From contig JAGXFS010000013.1 in the NCBI GenBank assembly GCA_024637275.1, positions 1-48,805 of the forward strand: 48,805 nucleotides of DNA, in the 5' to 3' direction. The notes under the pieces are model-generated. The model did no database searches and was not told the origin of the DNA. It saw only the letters and a list, made by a program, of their open reading frames with translations. A program made the translations under genes and the position numbers. This DNA is from Acidimicrobiia bacterium (GTDB taxonomy: Bacteria > Actinomycetota > Acidimicrobiia > Spongiisociales > JAENVV01). Shown one piece after another: positions 16,675-24,974 of this stretch (the stretch's first letter is position 1; the number at the start of each line of letters is the position of its first letter).

Positions 16675-17407
16675 ACGCCACCTCTTTCTCGCCGTATCTG
16701 GCACCGTTCTCGCGGCAAGTGGAGTGGCGCTGATCGCATTGGCGCTGACAACCCAGAGCACGGCGCAACCGTCGGCGTCGACTGAATCAGCAGAGCGCGC
16801 GTCGGTGGCGTTCCCGGCCGAGCCAGCCGCCGCACGGCAACGACCGGCCGTCGAGGAGGATTCGTTCGGACCTTCGACCACGCTCTTGTCTGTGCCTGAG
16901 GCGGTTGACAACAGCCTCCCCCTCTCGTCGTCAGAGCCGGTCACCATCGACATCCCGGCGATCGAGGTGCATTCGGAGGTGCAGTACCTCGGCCTGACAG
17001 CCCAACATACCCTGGAGGTGCCCGCTCCCGGGCCCTACTACAACCAGGCGGCTTGGTACAAACATTCGGCCACCCCCGGCGCAATCGGTCCGGCCATCAT
17101 GCTGGGCCACGTCGATTCTGCCGCCGACGGCCCCTCCGTGTTCTTCGACCTCGCAACCCTCCGCCCAGGCGACGAGGTCCTCGTTACTCGCCGCGACGGC
17201 ATGGTGGCAGTCTTCGCAGTCGAGTCGGTCGGCCGCTATCCGAAAGACGACTTCCCGACCGAACTCGTCTACGGCACCACCGACCACGCCGCACTGCGTC
17301 TGATCACCTGCGGCGGGACCTTCGATAGCTCCAGCCGCCACTACCGCGACAACGTCGTCGTCTTCGCCAACCTCGTCGACTCCTATCAAGCGCCCCGAGG
17401 ATCCTGA
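16664..17407 (+). CDS. srtF: Class F sortase
   Basis: This is a membrane-anchored cysteine transpeptidase that processes sorting signals. An N-terminal membrane helix (LFLAVSGTVLAASGVALIAL) is followed by a low-complexity linker and the sortase barrel. The catalytic set is visible: His in MLGHVDS, Cys in LITCGG and Arg in SRHYRDN. The call of class F rests on this pattern and on actinobacterial context. I place the start at TTG 16664, inside the last codons of the DUF3494 gene, giving 247 residues; the exact start is uncertain because no ribosome site is clear. The overlap with the DUF3494 gene suggests an enzyme-substrate pair. Confidence 0.83.
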   Translation: MDGERHLFLAVSGTVLAASGVALIALALTTQSTAQPSASTESAERASVAFPAEPAAARQRPAVEEDSFGPSTTLLSVPEAVDNSLPLSSSEPVTIDIPAIEVHSEVQYLGLTAQHTLEVPAPGPYYNQAAWYKHSATPGAIGPAIMLGHVDSAADGPSVFFDLATLRPGDEVLVTRRDGMVAVFAVESVGRYPKDDFPTELVYGTTDHAALRLITCGGTFDSSSRHYRDNVVVFANLVDSYQAPRGS

Positions 17408-17516
17408 CTCGGCCCGCCTCGCGGAGCGCTCCAGCGACCGGCAGCGGCGCGCCTCTTGTGGTCGAAGGGTAGAGTTGAGTAGAGCTGTTTTCGCTTGAAG
17501 TAGTAGAGGAGGAGCA

Positions 17517-17600
17517 ATGAGTACTACCGGATGGATCATCCTTATCGTTGTGCTTTTCTTGGTGTTCGGTGGCGGCTTCGGTTTGCGCCGGCGCCGTTAG
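17517..17600 (+). CDS. Single-helix membrane micropeptide
   Basis: A 27-residue peptide begins with MSTTGWIILIVVLFLVFGGG and ends in four arginines. It has one membrane helix and a strongly basic end. The GGAGGAGCA ribosome site lies directly before the ATG and the stop is clean, which supports real translation despite the size. It resembles short hydrophobic peptides of the DUF3309 kind, but the match is by general character only. It follows the sortase by about 110 bases and may have its own promoter. Confidence 0.65.
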   Translation: MSTTGWIILIVVLFLVFGGGFGLRRRR

Positions 17601-17892
17601 GTCGGTCAGGTTCCCCTTGGGAACCTCGTGCCGTGAACTGAATCAAGAGAACGCCGGGAATGGGCCATCATTCGACGTGACCTGCGGTCGGAAGCTGTCT
17701 GCTGGGTAGCAGATCTCTTCGCTGCGGCCACGACCAGCATCGGGTAGTCTTTCGTTGTTGCGCGCTTTGAGCCCGGCACGTGTCTCGACCCGGAATGTCC
17801 GGGGTGCGCTACCGCCGGGAATGCCCCGGGTTGAACCTCTCGAGGAGGTGTGACATATGTGTGATGGACGCACTCACGAAGTCCGCCAGAGA
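17601..17892. other. Intergenic region with a cut-off reading frame
   Basis: A strong ribosome site GAGGAGG precedes an ATG at 17857 (MCDGRTHEVRQ), but the frame runs into the inverted DUF1003 pseudogene after about 10 residues. It may be the 5' stump of a gene cut by that sequence. Nothing else is supported. Confidence 0.3.
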
Positions 17893-18250
17893 TCAAATCG
17901 GACACTCGTATCGGCCGAGAGGGTCTCGTCAGAAGGAAGATCGGGTACCTCCAGCAATTGCGTACACCAGTTTGAGAGTTTTGGTCGATTCTTGCTCGGC
18001 CAGTAGGTTGACTTGACGATCGAGGTGGCTGAGCAGTTCCGTCTGCCGTGTCTCTGGGTGATCGGAATGAAAATCGACAGAAAGATCGCTTCCAGTGATA
18101 CTACGAGCGTGAGGATCGTGAAGGGTAATGGGTCGAAGATGGGTACAAGTGGCACTATCCCTGACTGCGTAACCAGCCAGCCAGCGAAGTACAACACATG
18201 GGCCATGGCGAAGGCCTGGTTGCCGGGCGGTAGGGTTACCACCGGGTCTG
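17893..18250 (-). pseudogene. DUF1003 membrane protein, frameshifted paralogue
   Basis: Read on the minus strand, this region matches the intact DUF1003 protein at 19555-20076 over about 115 residues, but in three frames. YFAGWLVTQSGIVPLVPIFD and LVVSLEAIFLS are in one frame, HLDRQVNLLAEQESTKTLKL in a second, and EVPDLPSDETL returns to the first. At least two indels therefore break it. It is oriented head-on to the intact copy, so the pair forms a long inverted duplication flanking the DUF1206 and cNMP-binding genes. Confidence 0.8.
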
Positions 18251-18263
18251 AAACGACGCCACG

Positions 18264-19073
18264 ATGCCAACCGCTGCTAGCAACGTAGCCAGACAGGTCG
18301 GCGGTAGCATGCCGTTGGAGCTGCTCGCGCGCGCCGGCTTGACAGCCTACGGGCTCATCCACATCCTGGTCGGGTGGTTGGCGCTGCTGATGGCATGGGG
18401 TGGGTCCGCTGGGGAAAGCTCCGATCTTTCCGGGGCGCTGCGGACCGTGGCTAAACAGCCCTTCGGCAGGATCATGTTGGGGCTGGTAGCCGGGGGTTTG
18501 GTGGCATTGGCGCTCTGGCAGGCCAGTGAGTCCATCTGGGGTTATCGCAACCGAGAGGGCGCCAAGCGCAAGCAAATCGCCAGTGGGACCAAAGCGGTGA
18601 CCTACGCCGCGCTGGGGGTCAGTGCTGGAAGGGTCGCATTCGGCTCGGGGCAATCAAGCTCGGCGCAACAGCGGGAGGCCACATCCGGTGTGCTAGCGCT
18701 GCCCGCCGGACGGGTGATGGTCGTCGCCGCGGGGATGATCATCATCGGTGTTGGCCTCGCCCACATGGTCAAGGGCGGGAAGAAGTCCTTTCTTAAGGAG
18801 ATCGACACCTCGTCGATGTCTCCGCTCGCCCGCCAAGGCGCAACGCGCCTGGGTCAGATTGGGTATATCGCCAAGGGGTTGGTCGTCGTCGCCGTGGGGG
18901 CCTTGCTCACCTACGCGACCGTGACCTTCGACCCACAGATGCAGGGCTTGGATGGCGCCCTGCAGACGATCCTGGCGCAGCCGTCCGGGAAGTTGCTGCT
19001 CACGTTGTTCGCTCTCGGATTCGTTGCCTTTGGCCTGTTCGCCATGCTCCAGTCGCGCTACCGCCGGATGTAG
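18264..19073 (+). CDS. DUF1206 integral membrane protein
   Basis: This 269-residue protein has three repeated units of two helices each, typical of DUF1206: LELLARAGLTAYGLIHILVG, GTKAVTYAALGVSAGRVAFG and LGQIGYIAKGLVVVAVGALL all begin like the family repeat (arom-x-A-x-G-x-x-Y-x-x-x-G). I keep the ATG at 18264; the ATG at 18309 just before the first helix is equally possible. The function of the family is unknown, and it is often found with stress genes in Actinobacteria. Here it is enclosed by inverted DUF1003 copies. Confidence 0.85.
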   Translation: MPTAASNVARQVGGSMPLELLARAGLTAYGLIHILVGWLALLMAWGGSAGESSDLSGALRTVAKQPFGRIMLGLVAGGLVALALWQASESIWGYRNREGAKRKQIASGTKAVTYAALGVSAGRVAFGSGQSSSAQQREATSGVLALPAGRVMVVAAGMIIIGVGLAHMVKGGKKSFLKEIDTSSMSPLARQGATRLGQIGYIAKGLVVVAVGALLTYATVTFDPQMQGLDGALQTILAQPSGKLLLTLFALGFVAFGLFAMLQSRYRRM

Positions 19074-19186
19074 CCGAGCTGCGCGCAGAGCGCTAACCGT
19101 GGCGATTCTGCGATCCATCAAAGCCCTGGAGCTCGGGTGAGGGCCTACCCGGCCGCAAGGCCGCAAGGGGTGCTGTAGATTGGTTT

Positions 19187-19558
19187 GTGGCTCTTATGTC
19201 AGCATTTAGGAGTGGGCGGAGCTCTCCGAATGAGGACCTTCCGGTCCTGGCCGAGCGCCTGCACGAACTCGAGGTCTCAAACGGCAGCTACGTGATCCAG
19301 CAAGGCGATCTCTCGTACAAGTTCTATGTGATCCTCAAGGGCACGGCGGCGGTGGAAAGGGAAGGAGAGCATCTCGCCGATCACGGGCCGGGTGACTTCT
19401 TTGGGGAAGTGGGCATCGTCGGTCATTCCTGGGGCAATGCCGACGTCGTTACGACTTCGTCCGTGCGTCGGTCAAGCTGGGTTTACAACCGGGGATTCCA
19501 TGAGCCGCAACGATCGCCCGGGACGCACGCGAGTCCCTGTAATATGCCATTCCCATGA
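19187..19558 (+). CDS. Cyclic-nucleotide-binding domain protein, short
   Basis: This 123-residue protein is a single CRP-type cNMP-binding domain: SNGSYVIQQGDLSYKFYVILKGTAAVE, then the phosphate cassette region GPGDFFGEVGIVGHS. The typical arginine of the cassette (GPRTA) is replaced by the WGNADV run, so nucleotide binding is uncertain. No DNA-binding helix-turn-helix is present. The last 35 residues drift from the family and another frame reads FTTGD there, so the 3' end may contain a frameshift. The GTG at 19187 is a tentative start. Its TGA overlaps the ATG of the next gene (ATGA), so it is coupled to the DUF1003 protein. Confidence 0.65.
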   Translation: MALMSAFRSGRSSPNEDLPVLAERLHELEVSNGSYVIQQGDLSYKFYVILKGTAAVEREGEHLADHGPGDFFGEVGIVGHSWGNADVVTTSSVRRSSWVYNRGFHEPQRSPGTHASPCNMPFP

Positions 19559-20076
19559 CCCGAGAACCGAGCAATCGTCCCGCCCCGCAGGACAAGAACA
19601 TATCCGACGTTGGCGCCATGGAGGTGCGTGGTCTGCATGACCGATCCCGCGGTGAACATATCAGTGATGCCATCTCGGGGTTGGCCAGTACCCCGGCCTT
19701 CACCCTGGCTCATGTGTTCTTCTTCGCTGGCTGGCTGGTTACGCAGACAGGGATGGTGTCACTGGTCCCGATCTTTGACCCATTCCCCTTCACATTCCTG
19801 ACACTTGTGGTATCGCTCGAAGCGATCTTTCTGTCGCTTTTCGTCTTGATCAGCCAGACGCGGATGACCCGGCAGACGGATCTGCTCGGCCACCTCGATC
19901 TTCAAGTCAACCTACTGGCCGAGCAAGAATCGACCAAAACTCTCAAATTACTGTACGCAATTGCGGAACACTTGAAGGTACCCGATCTTCCTTCTGATCA
20001 GACGCTCGCGGACGATACGAGTGTCCCAGAGCTGATCGAAGACGTAGGTTCGACCGTTGTAGCGCCCACCTCCTGA
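19555..20076 (+). CDS. DUF1003 membrane protein
   Basis: A 173-residue protein with two close membrane helices (AHVFFFAGWLVTQTG and FTFLTLVVSLEAIFLSLFVLI) followed by a cytoplasmic helix (LLGHLDLQVNLLAEQESTKTLKLLYAIA) is the standard DUF1003 layout. The function is unknown. The first 40 residues are divergent, so the true start could be an internal ATG such as 19618 (MEVRGLHD). It overlaps the cNMP-binding gene by four bases; a cNMP-sensing domain coupled to a two-helix membrane protein suggests a shared sensor or channel-like role. A frameshifted paralogue lies inverted at 17.9 kb. Confidence 0.82.
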   Translation: MTREPSNRPAPQDKNISDVGAMEVRGLHDRSRGEHISDAISGLASTPAFTLAHVFFFAGWLVTQTGMVSLVPIFDPFPFTFLTLVVSLEAIFLSLFVLISQTRMTRQTDLLGHLDLQVNLLAEQESTKTLKLLYAIAEHLKVPDLPSDQTLADDTSVPELIEDVGSTVVAPTS

Positions 20077-20397
20077 CGTCAAAGGCCGTGATTTGACCGG
20101 TGTGAAACTGGCGTTCGAGCGGATCGAGCCAGGCCGACAAGTGGCGGATGAGTAGGGAGATCCATGCCGCCGGTGGAACCGATGTTTTGTTGAGGGGGCT
20201 TATCGGGACCCGGAAGGCACCGTCCACGGCGTTTCGGCAAGGTGCACTCACCTGGGGTGCACCGTCCAGTGGAACGACGCAGAGACAAGCTGGGACTGCC
20301 CGTGTCACGGCTCGCGATTTGAAATCGATGGCGCTGTCTTGGCGGGTCCGGCGACCGATCCACTGGGCCCGATCGACTTCGACGACTGAGGGCATCC
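20077..20397. other. Gap with degraded coding remnants
   Basis: A minus-strand frame continues from the transposase fragment into this gap (for example [21 protein letters not shown]), but it has no recognisable family and runs into antisense of the DUF1003 gene. I regard it as decayed sequence. Confidence 0.3.
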
Positions 20398-20590
20398 CGT
20401 TGTCGGTCAGTTCTGAGGTGGGAAGACCCATGGTTTCTGCTGTTTGAAGGAATCTGTCCGCGACGATGTTCCCGGTGATGGCCCGGTGGGCGGTCACGTC
20501 GACGGCGCAACGGGTGTAGTCATCAAGGAACGTGATGATCTCAACTTTGGTGCCGTCGACGAGTCGCCAGTGCGTGAAATCGGATGCTAC
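20398..20590 (-). pseudogene. Transposase (integrase-core) fragment
   Basis: About 64 codons encode the middle of a DDE transposase: SDFTHWRLVDGTKVEIITFL, DDYTRCAVDVTAH and LPTSELTDNGM, with the first two catalytic aspartates. Both ends are lost: no HTH part precedes it and the reading diverges after TDNGM. It is unrelated in detail to the IS at 14.1 kb. It directly abuts the 3' end of the csbD-like gene, overlapping its last codons. Confidence 0.75.
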
Positions 20591-20784
20591 GAGTCGTCTC
20601 GGAGGGCGGCCTCAATCGACTCGATGCTTTCGCCGGTGCGTTCTTTGATGCGTCCCACGAACTCGTCCCATTGGCCTTCGGCGACGTCGAGGTCATCGTC
20701 GGTCAGATCGCCCCACGCCTGACGTGCTTTGCCTTTGACCTGGTCCCAGCGGCCTTCCCACTTGGTTTTCGTACTCTCGTCCAT
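20587..20784 (-). CDS. CsbD family stress protein (paralogue 1)
   Basis: The 65-residue sequence has the CsbD pattern KWEGRWDQVKGKARQAWGDLTDDDLDVAEG, then a C-terminal helix. Such small, charged, disordered proteins rise under general stress in many bacteria; the molecular role is unknown. The ATG at 20784 has a good AAGGAG site. The 3' end touches a transposase fragment, so its last residues (AALRDDS) could have been replaced. A second CsbD gene lies at 44.2 kb. Confidence 0.85.
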   Translation of the reverse strand: MDESTKTKWEGRWDQVKGKARQAWGDLTDDDLDVAEGQWDEFVGRIKERTGESIESIEAALRDDS

Positions 20785-20967
20785 AGCTACTCCTTGGTCG
20801 TCATCGCGGGGCGTTTGGGTTGTGCCCCGTGGTGCATGTGGCCGGTCACCGTTTCCCCGCAGGTCTTATTCCAGACGACTGGGCGATTGGGCCGGCTTGA
20901 TCGTGATCATTTTATCACCCAACAGGTGATCCCGACTAGAGCCTTAAGGGTGGTTTAGGATGGTTGG

Positions 20968-21180
20968 GTGAAGATGTATGCACACTCTGGCGGTCCGATA
21001 CGTTCTGCTCTTGTCGACGACTATGACGTGATCCTTGCTGGCGATGCCCATCTGTTCGATCGCTATCAGGAGCGGGTCGTTGTGGTGGAACTCGATGCCA
21101 ACAGACCGGTCGCTGAGGACGTTGATGTCGCCCTGTTCGATGCGTCTGCGCAACCCGAACTCGCGACCTGCGTATTGTGA
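20968..21180 (+). CDS. Hypothetical protein, 70 residues
   Basis: An open frame from GTG 20968 (VKMYAHSGG) to 21180 gives an acidic protein with a plausible alpha/beta pattern (SALVDDYDVILAGD, RVVVVELDANRPV). The upstream sequence lacks a strong ribosome site. I do not recognise it; composition favours a genuine short gene but it could be a fragment. Confidence 0.45.
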   Translation: MKMYAHSGGPIRSALVDDYDVILAGDAHLFDRYQERVVVVELDANRPVAEDVDVALFDASAQPELATCVL

Positions 21181-21256
21181 AAGATTCTCACTATCTCCCA
21201 AAGATGATTGTGATATGGTCGGAAGGCCAGAACTATTCCAACCGGGAAGGTTAACG

Positions 21257-21508
21257 ATGCCGCTCTATATGGACACGCACAGGAACATGGATGGCCTCAC
21301 CGCAGAGGCGGTCGCTGGTGCCCACCAGGCAGACCTTGCCACCCAGGAAAAGTATGGCGTGGACTACAAGCAGTACTGGTATAACGACTCCGAGGGTGCC
21401 GTCTATTGTCTTGTCGAGGCCCCCAACGCTGAAGCAGCCATTGCAGTGCACCGCGAAGCACACGGCCTGGTGGCCGACGACATCGTCGAGGTACACGAGG
21501 GCCATTGA
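21257..21508 (+). CDS. DUF4242 small protein
   Basis: An 83-residue protein, MPLYMDTHRNMDGLTAEAVA to the end, matches the ferredoxin-like DUF4242 family, whose characterised members bind nickel: YMDTH near the start, then YWYNDSEGAVYCLVEAPN and HREAHGLVADDIVEV. The ATG at 21257 follows GGGAAGG at a good distance. It is a complete, single gene. Metal binding is inferred from the family. Confidence 0.82.
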   Translation: MPLYMDTHRNMDGLTAEAVAGAHQADLATQEKYGVDYKQYWYNDSEGAVYCLVEAPNAEAAIAVHREAHGLVADDIVEVHEGH

Positions 21509-21691
21509 GGGCTTGTCACATAACCGCATAGAATCGCTGCTGGGTGGTCACTGCAGGCCTCCGCCAAGCCAGATTTGAACCGCAAGTCTCTCAAGTCTCC
21601 GAACACCAAGGCCGAAGACAATTGACAGCATTTACCTGGCCGGAACGCTTCTGGCGCCCCGGTTGATGGGTGGAAGATGGCGGAAGAGGAT
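21509..21691. other. Short gap, nothing recognised
   Basis: GCCAGATTTGAACCGCAAG near 21567 resembles a reverse T-arm of a tRNA but has no matching acceptor or anticodon arm. I see nothing else. Confidence 0.3.
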
Positions 21692-22268
21692 TCAGCTCTC
21701 CAGCAGTCGAGCTTTCTGGCTCTGAAACTCTTCTCCGGTGAGAATGCTTGAGTCGCGCAACTCCGCCAGTTTTCGAAGCTCGTCGGCTACCGAAAGTGTG
21801 TTTCGGGGTGAGGATTGAGCGTCACTCTTAGCCTCGTATATGTAAGCGTCTATTTTGGCTTTAATGGCGCGAAATGCCTCAAGTTGCCCTTTGCGGAAGA
21901 GGACCGAGTTTCGTCGAGCTTCGCAGCTGTTAGTCCGCTACCAGCCTCGATCCCACCCAAAATGGTGATCTGGATATAACCCTCAATGATTCCGCGTGGT
22001 TCCGTCGCAGAAGCATGGCGCGTGCCGTGAGTAAGCCCGTCAATCCAAGGACCGTCCATCCCACGATCATCCGGCCGGCCGAAGCGTCCTTGGCCTCTGA
22101 TGTCTTCGTACTAGTCGTCGCGAGCGGGACCTGCCAAAACGAATCCCCGTTCTCGAATCCAAAAGCTCGGAAGCAATCCCGGCTAAGCCGGGGTGGCTCT
22201 AGCTCGCCGGCTGGTTTTTTTCGGTTTCTCAGTTGGAGCAGACTGAGAATCTTCAACGCACTGCCCAT
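21692..22268 (-). pseudogene. Membrane protein with C-terminal SHOCT domain, frameshifted
   Basis: Two minus-strand frames meet near 21940. The upstream part (from ATG 22268, 112 residues) contains one likely membrane helix (MIVGWTVLGLTGLLTARAML). The downstream part, starting without any start codon just after 21945, encodes a typical SHOCT end: LRKLAELRDSSILTGEEFQSQ then KARLLES and stop at 21692. A single frameshift joins them into a SHOCT-domain membrane protein, which is the usual arrangement. It could be a true lesion or an assembly error. Confidence 0.65.
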
Positions 22269-22313
22269 AACGATGACTCAGTTGATGTTTTGGCTGAGGT
22301 TGGATTGCTGGAG

Positions 22314-22770
22314 TCAGAGTCGCCCTTGGGTCTCGTCGGGGTATGCGGCGCAATCGTCGACGATGTTGAATCGCTTGCACTCTTCGACCGTGAAGTCCCT
22401 GGTCGCTCGTGCCCGGGCCAGTTTCGCGAGTTCTTCCGGGTCGAGCAGCGCTCGAACCAATACGCCGTCATGGTCGGGGTAGTACAGCACGGTGCCGTCA
22501 GGCGACATGGCGACGAACGCGTATGTGGTGGCCTGGGGTCGGAATGTTCATCCACTGATCTTCGGTGGCGAGCGACCATATGCGAATGCTGTCCTCGTTG
22601 TGGGTCGTGACACCGAATGAGCCGCTCGCCATCGCCGTGCGGGTGGCTCCGCCCCCGACTAGCGGATTGATGACGACAACTTCGTCCTTGGGTGCCCCGG
22701 CCAGGATCGCCTCGACGCTGAGCACGTAGCCGCCCTCGAGGCCGCTGCCGAGTGACAAATACCGGCCGTC
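22314..22770 (-). pseudogene. WD40-type protein, 3' fragment with frameshift
   Basis: The frame from about 22758 encodes LSLGSGLEGGYVLSVEAILA, then SGSFGVTTHNEDSIRIWSL, a beta-propeller blade. Near 22540 it shifts frame and continues as FVAMSPDGTVLYYPDHDGVL, ending at 22314 with a helical tail rich in charged residues. These are the last blades and the tail of a much longer WD40-repeat protein, often an NACHT or transcriptional-activator fusion. The 5' part is absent: the sequence stops where an oppositely oriented dehydrogenase fragment starts. Confidence 0.7.
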
Positions 22771-22775
22771 CGCGG

Positions 22776-23402
22776 AAAACTATCGTCCACAAGCCGGCCT
22801 CGGTCACCTTCGCCGAAGCGTCGACCCTTCCGCAGGCGGCGCTCATTGCCCTCCAGGGCACGTCGGGGAAGATCGAGCCGGGGGATCGGGTCCTCATTAA
22901 CGGTGCCGGGGGAGGCGCGGGCGCCTTCGCGGTGCAGATGGCGAAGGCGGACGGGGCGGAGGTGACCGGGGTCGACAACGGCCTGAAACAGGAGTTCATA
23001 CGGTCTCTCGGCGTCGACCACGTGTTCGACTACACCCGGACGGACTATACGAAGACGAACGCCCGCTACGACCTCATCTTGGACCTGGTCTGTGAGCGGT
23101 CGATGTTCGCCATCCGGCGGGCGGTGGCTCCCGGCGGCTGCTACGCGGCGGTCGGTGGCTCCGTGCGCGCCTTGGTGTCGGCCGCCAGCCTGGGACGACT
23201 GTTGTCGACCGGCGGCCGGAGGATCGGCGTGCTCATGGTGCGGCCCAACAAGGATGACTTGCTTCGGGTCGCCAACATGGTCGTCGCCGGCACACTTCAT
23301 ACCACCGTCGAGAGAACCTACCCGCTGGAGGGAGTGCCCGAGGCGCTGCGCCACCTTGGCGAAGGTCGTGCCCTCGGGAAGCTCGTTATCGAGATCGGCT
23401 GA
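22776..23402 (+). pseudogene. MDR alcohol dehydrogenase, 5'-truncated
   Basis: The 208 residues from KTIVHKPASVTFAEASTLP to the stop form the cofactor-binding half of a zinc-free medium-chain reductase (quinone oxidoreductase type). GDRVLINGAGGGAGAFAVQ is the NAD(P)-binding turn, and YPLEGVPEALRHLGEGRALG is the usual C-terminus. The first ~120 residues, with the GroES-like fold, are missing. The break falls exactly where the inverted WD40 fragment begins, so a rearrangement joined two truncated genes. Confidence 0.78.
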
Positions 23403-23897
23403 CCTCGCTACCATTCCACCACCCCCACGGTCTCTCCGTCAGAAGTCGAACGCACAGACGCCCTCTGCTGATCTCGAGGCGGGTGACGCCGGTCATCACC
23501 CCTCCTTGGACAGCTCGAGGTATGCGTCCTTGTTCACGGCCAAGAATCTCTTGTCGAGGGTTGGCCGCATTCTGGCGTGCCGGACTTTGACGGCGAAGGG
23601 CGGTTCCTCCACACGTTTCTTGTCTCGTGTGTTCTATTCGCCGACGCATCCGGCTCAACCCGCGGTTGTGGTGGTCGTTGTCGAAGCTGAATCGGGATCT
23701 CCGCGGCGTGTTCTTCCAGTTCGAGTTCCCCACCGGAATGCTTCCCGAGCTCACCGGTCGACATCGGGGATCAGGAGAGCCGGTGGGCTCGGACCGACCC
23801 GGTCCAGGTCCCGAGATGTCGGAATCGGGTTGGCGCCCTAACGCTGTTTTCATGGGATGGACACTTGGGTCGTATGCGAGGAGTAGCCTCGGTGTGT
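23403..23897. other. Intergenic region with minus-strand gene tail
   Basis: The only coding-like sequence is a 45-codon minus-strand tail at 23496-23633 (KVRHARMRPTLDKRFLAV, ending LSKEG before TGA) that has no start and is closed upstream by a TAG. I cannot identify it. The remainder probably holds the promoter of the glycosyltransferase at 23898. Confidence 0.35.
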
Positions 23898-24974
23898 ATG
23901 GCTTCTTCGGCCTCCGCTTCCTCTCGCCTCCGGGTGGCGATGCTCGCCCCGATCTCATGGCGAGTGCCTCCCCGTCACTACGGGCCCTGGGAGCAGTTCG
24001 CCTCTCTTCTCACTGAGGGACTCCTAAAGAGGGGCGTGGATGTCACATTGTTTGCGACAGCTGACTCGATCACGGCGGGGCGTTTGGTCGCGAGCGCTCC
24101 AACGGGGTACTCCGAGGATGCCAGCTTGGACCCGAAAGTCTGGGAAGGCCTGCACATCTCGGCGGTTTTCGAGCGAGCCGGGGAGTTCGACGTGATCCAC
24201 AATAGCTTCGATTTCTTGCCGCTCTTCTTCAGCAGTCTGGTTGATACTCCCGTCGTGACAACTATTCACGGGTTTTCGTCCGAGCAGATCGTGCCGGTGT
24301 ATGAGAAGTACAACGACCGTGGTTTCTATGTGGCCATCAGCCACGCCGACCGGCACGAAAAGCTCCGCTACGAGGCCACAATTCACCATGGCATCGACAT
24401 GCAGGCGTTTACCATGGAGCCACAATCCGGTGACTATCTCTTATTTTTCGGTCGGATTCACCCCGACAAAGGAACCGTCGAGGCCATTGACGTGGCCGAA
24501 CAAGCTGGACTACCGCTGACCATCGCCGGGATTGTTCAGGATGACGATTACTTCACCCGCCTCGTGAAGCCTCGGATTGATGGGGTGCGGGTCAGGTATG
24601 TGGGTCCGGTGGGTCTCGACGCGCGTGGGAACCTGCTCGGCGGTGCCCGGGCTCTTCTTCACCTGATTGGTTTCGACGAGCCGTTCGGGTTCAGCGTCGT
24701 CGAGGCGATGGCCTGTGGGACCCCTGTGATCGCCTACCCGAGAGGGTCCATGCCCGAACTCGTGAGCGACGGAGAGAATGGTTTCCTGGTCAGCTCGGTT
24801 GATGACGCTGTCGTCGCGGTGCGCGCCGCCGAACGGATTGACCGGGTGGCGGTTCGACGATCGGTCGAGCATCGTTTCGATGTGAACCGGATGGTCGACG
24901 AGTACCTTGAGGTCTATCGCCGCGTCGTAGAACATCACCGGGCAGGGCGGGACGGAGGGACGGATGCGCCATGA
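23898..24974 (+). CDS. Glycosyltransferase family 4 (GT-B fold)
   Basis: A 358-residue GT4 enzyme transfers a sugar from a nucleotide-sugar donor. The N-terminal acceptor lobe starts RVAMLAPISWRVPPRHYGPW, close to the mannosyl/glucosyltransferases of this family. The C-terminal donor lobe has LLFFGRIHPDKG and the E-x7-E region FGFSVVEAMACGTPVIAY. I chose ATG 23898 because the Rossmann strand follows within 15 residues. The gene overlaps the next one by 11 bases, so both are one transcript. Donor and acceptor are unknown; mannose is suggested by the neighbouring GH130 and GH5-like genes. Confidence 0.88.
   Translation: MASSASASSRLRVAMLAPISWRVPPRHYGPWEQFASLLTEGLLKRGVDVTLFATADSITAGRLVASAPTGYSEDASLDPKVWEGLHISAVFERAGEFDVIHNSFDFLPLFFSSLVDTPVVTTIHGFSSEQIVPVYEKYNDRGFYVAISHADRHEKLRYEATIHHGIDMQAFTMEPQSGDYLLFFGRIHPDKGTVEAIDVAEQAGLPLTIAGIVQDDDYFTRLVKPRIDGVRVRYVGPVGLDARGNLLGGARALLHLIGFDEPFGFSVVEAMACGTPVIAYPRGSMPELVSDGENGFLVSSVDDAVVAVRAAERIDRVAVRRSVEHRFDVNRMVDEYLEVYRRVVEHHRAGRDGGTDAP

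Noticed and set aside
17874-18653. A 259-residue minus-strand gene overlapping the DUF1206 gene
   Set aside because: Only the part below 18250 is protein-like, and it is the frameshifted DUF1003 copy; the upstream part is antisense of DUF1206.
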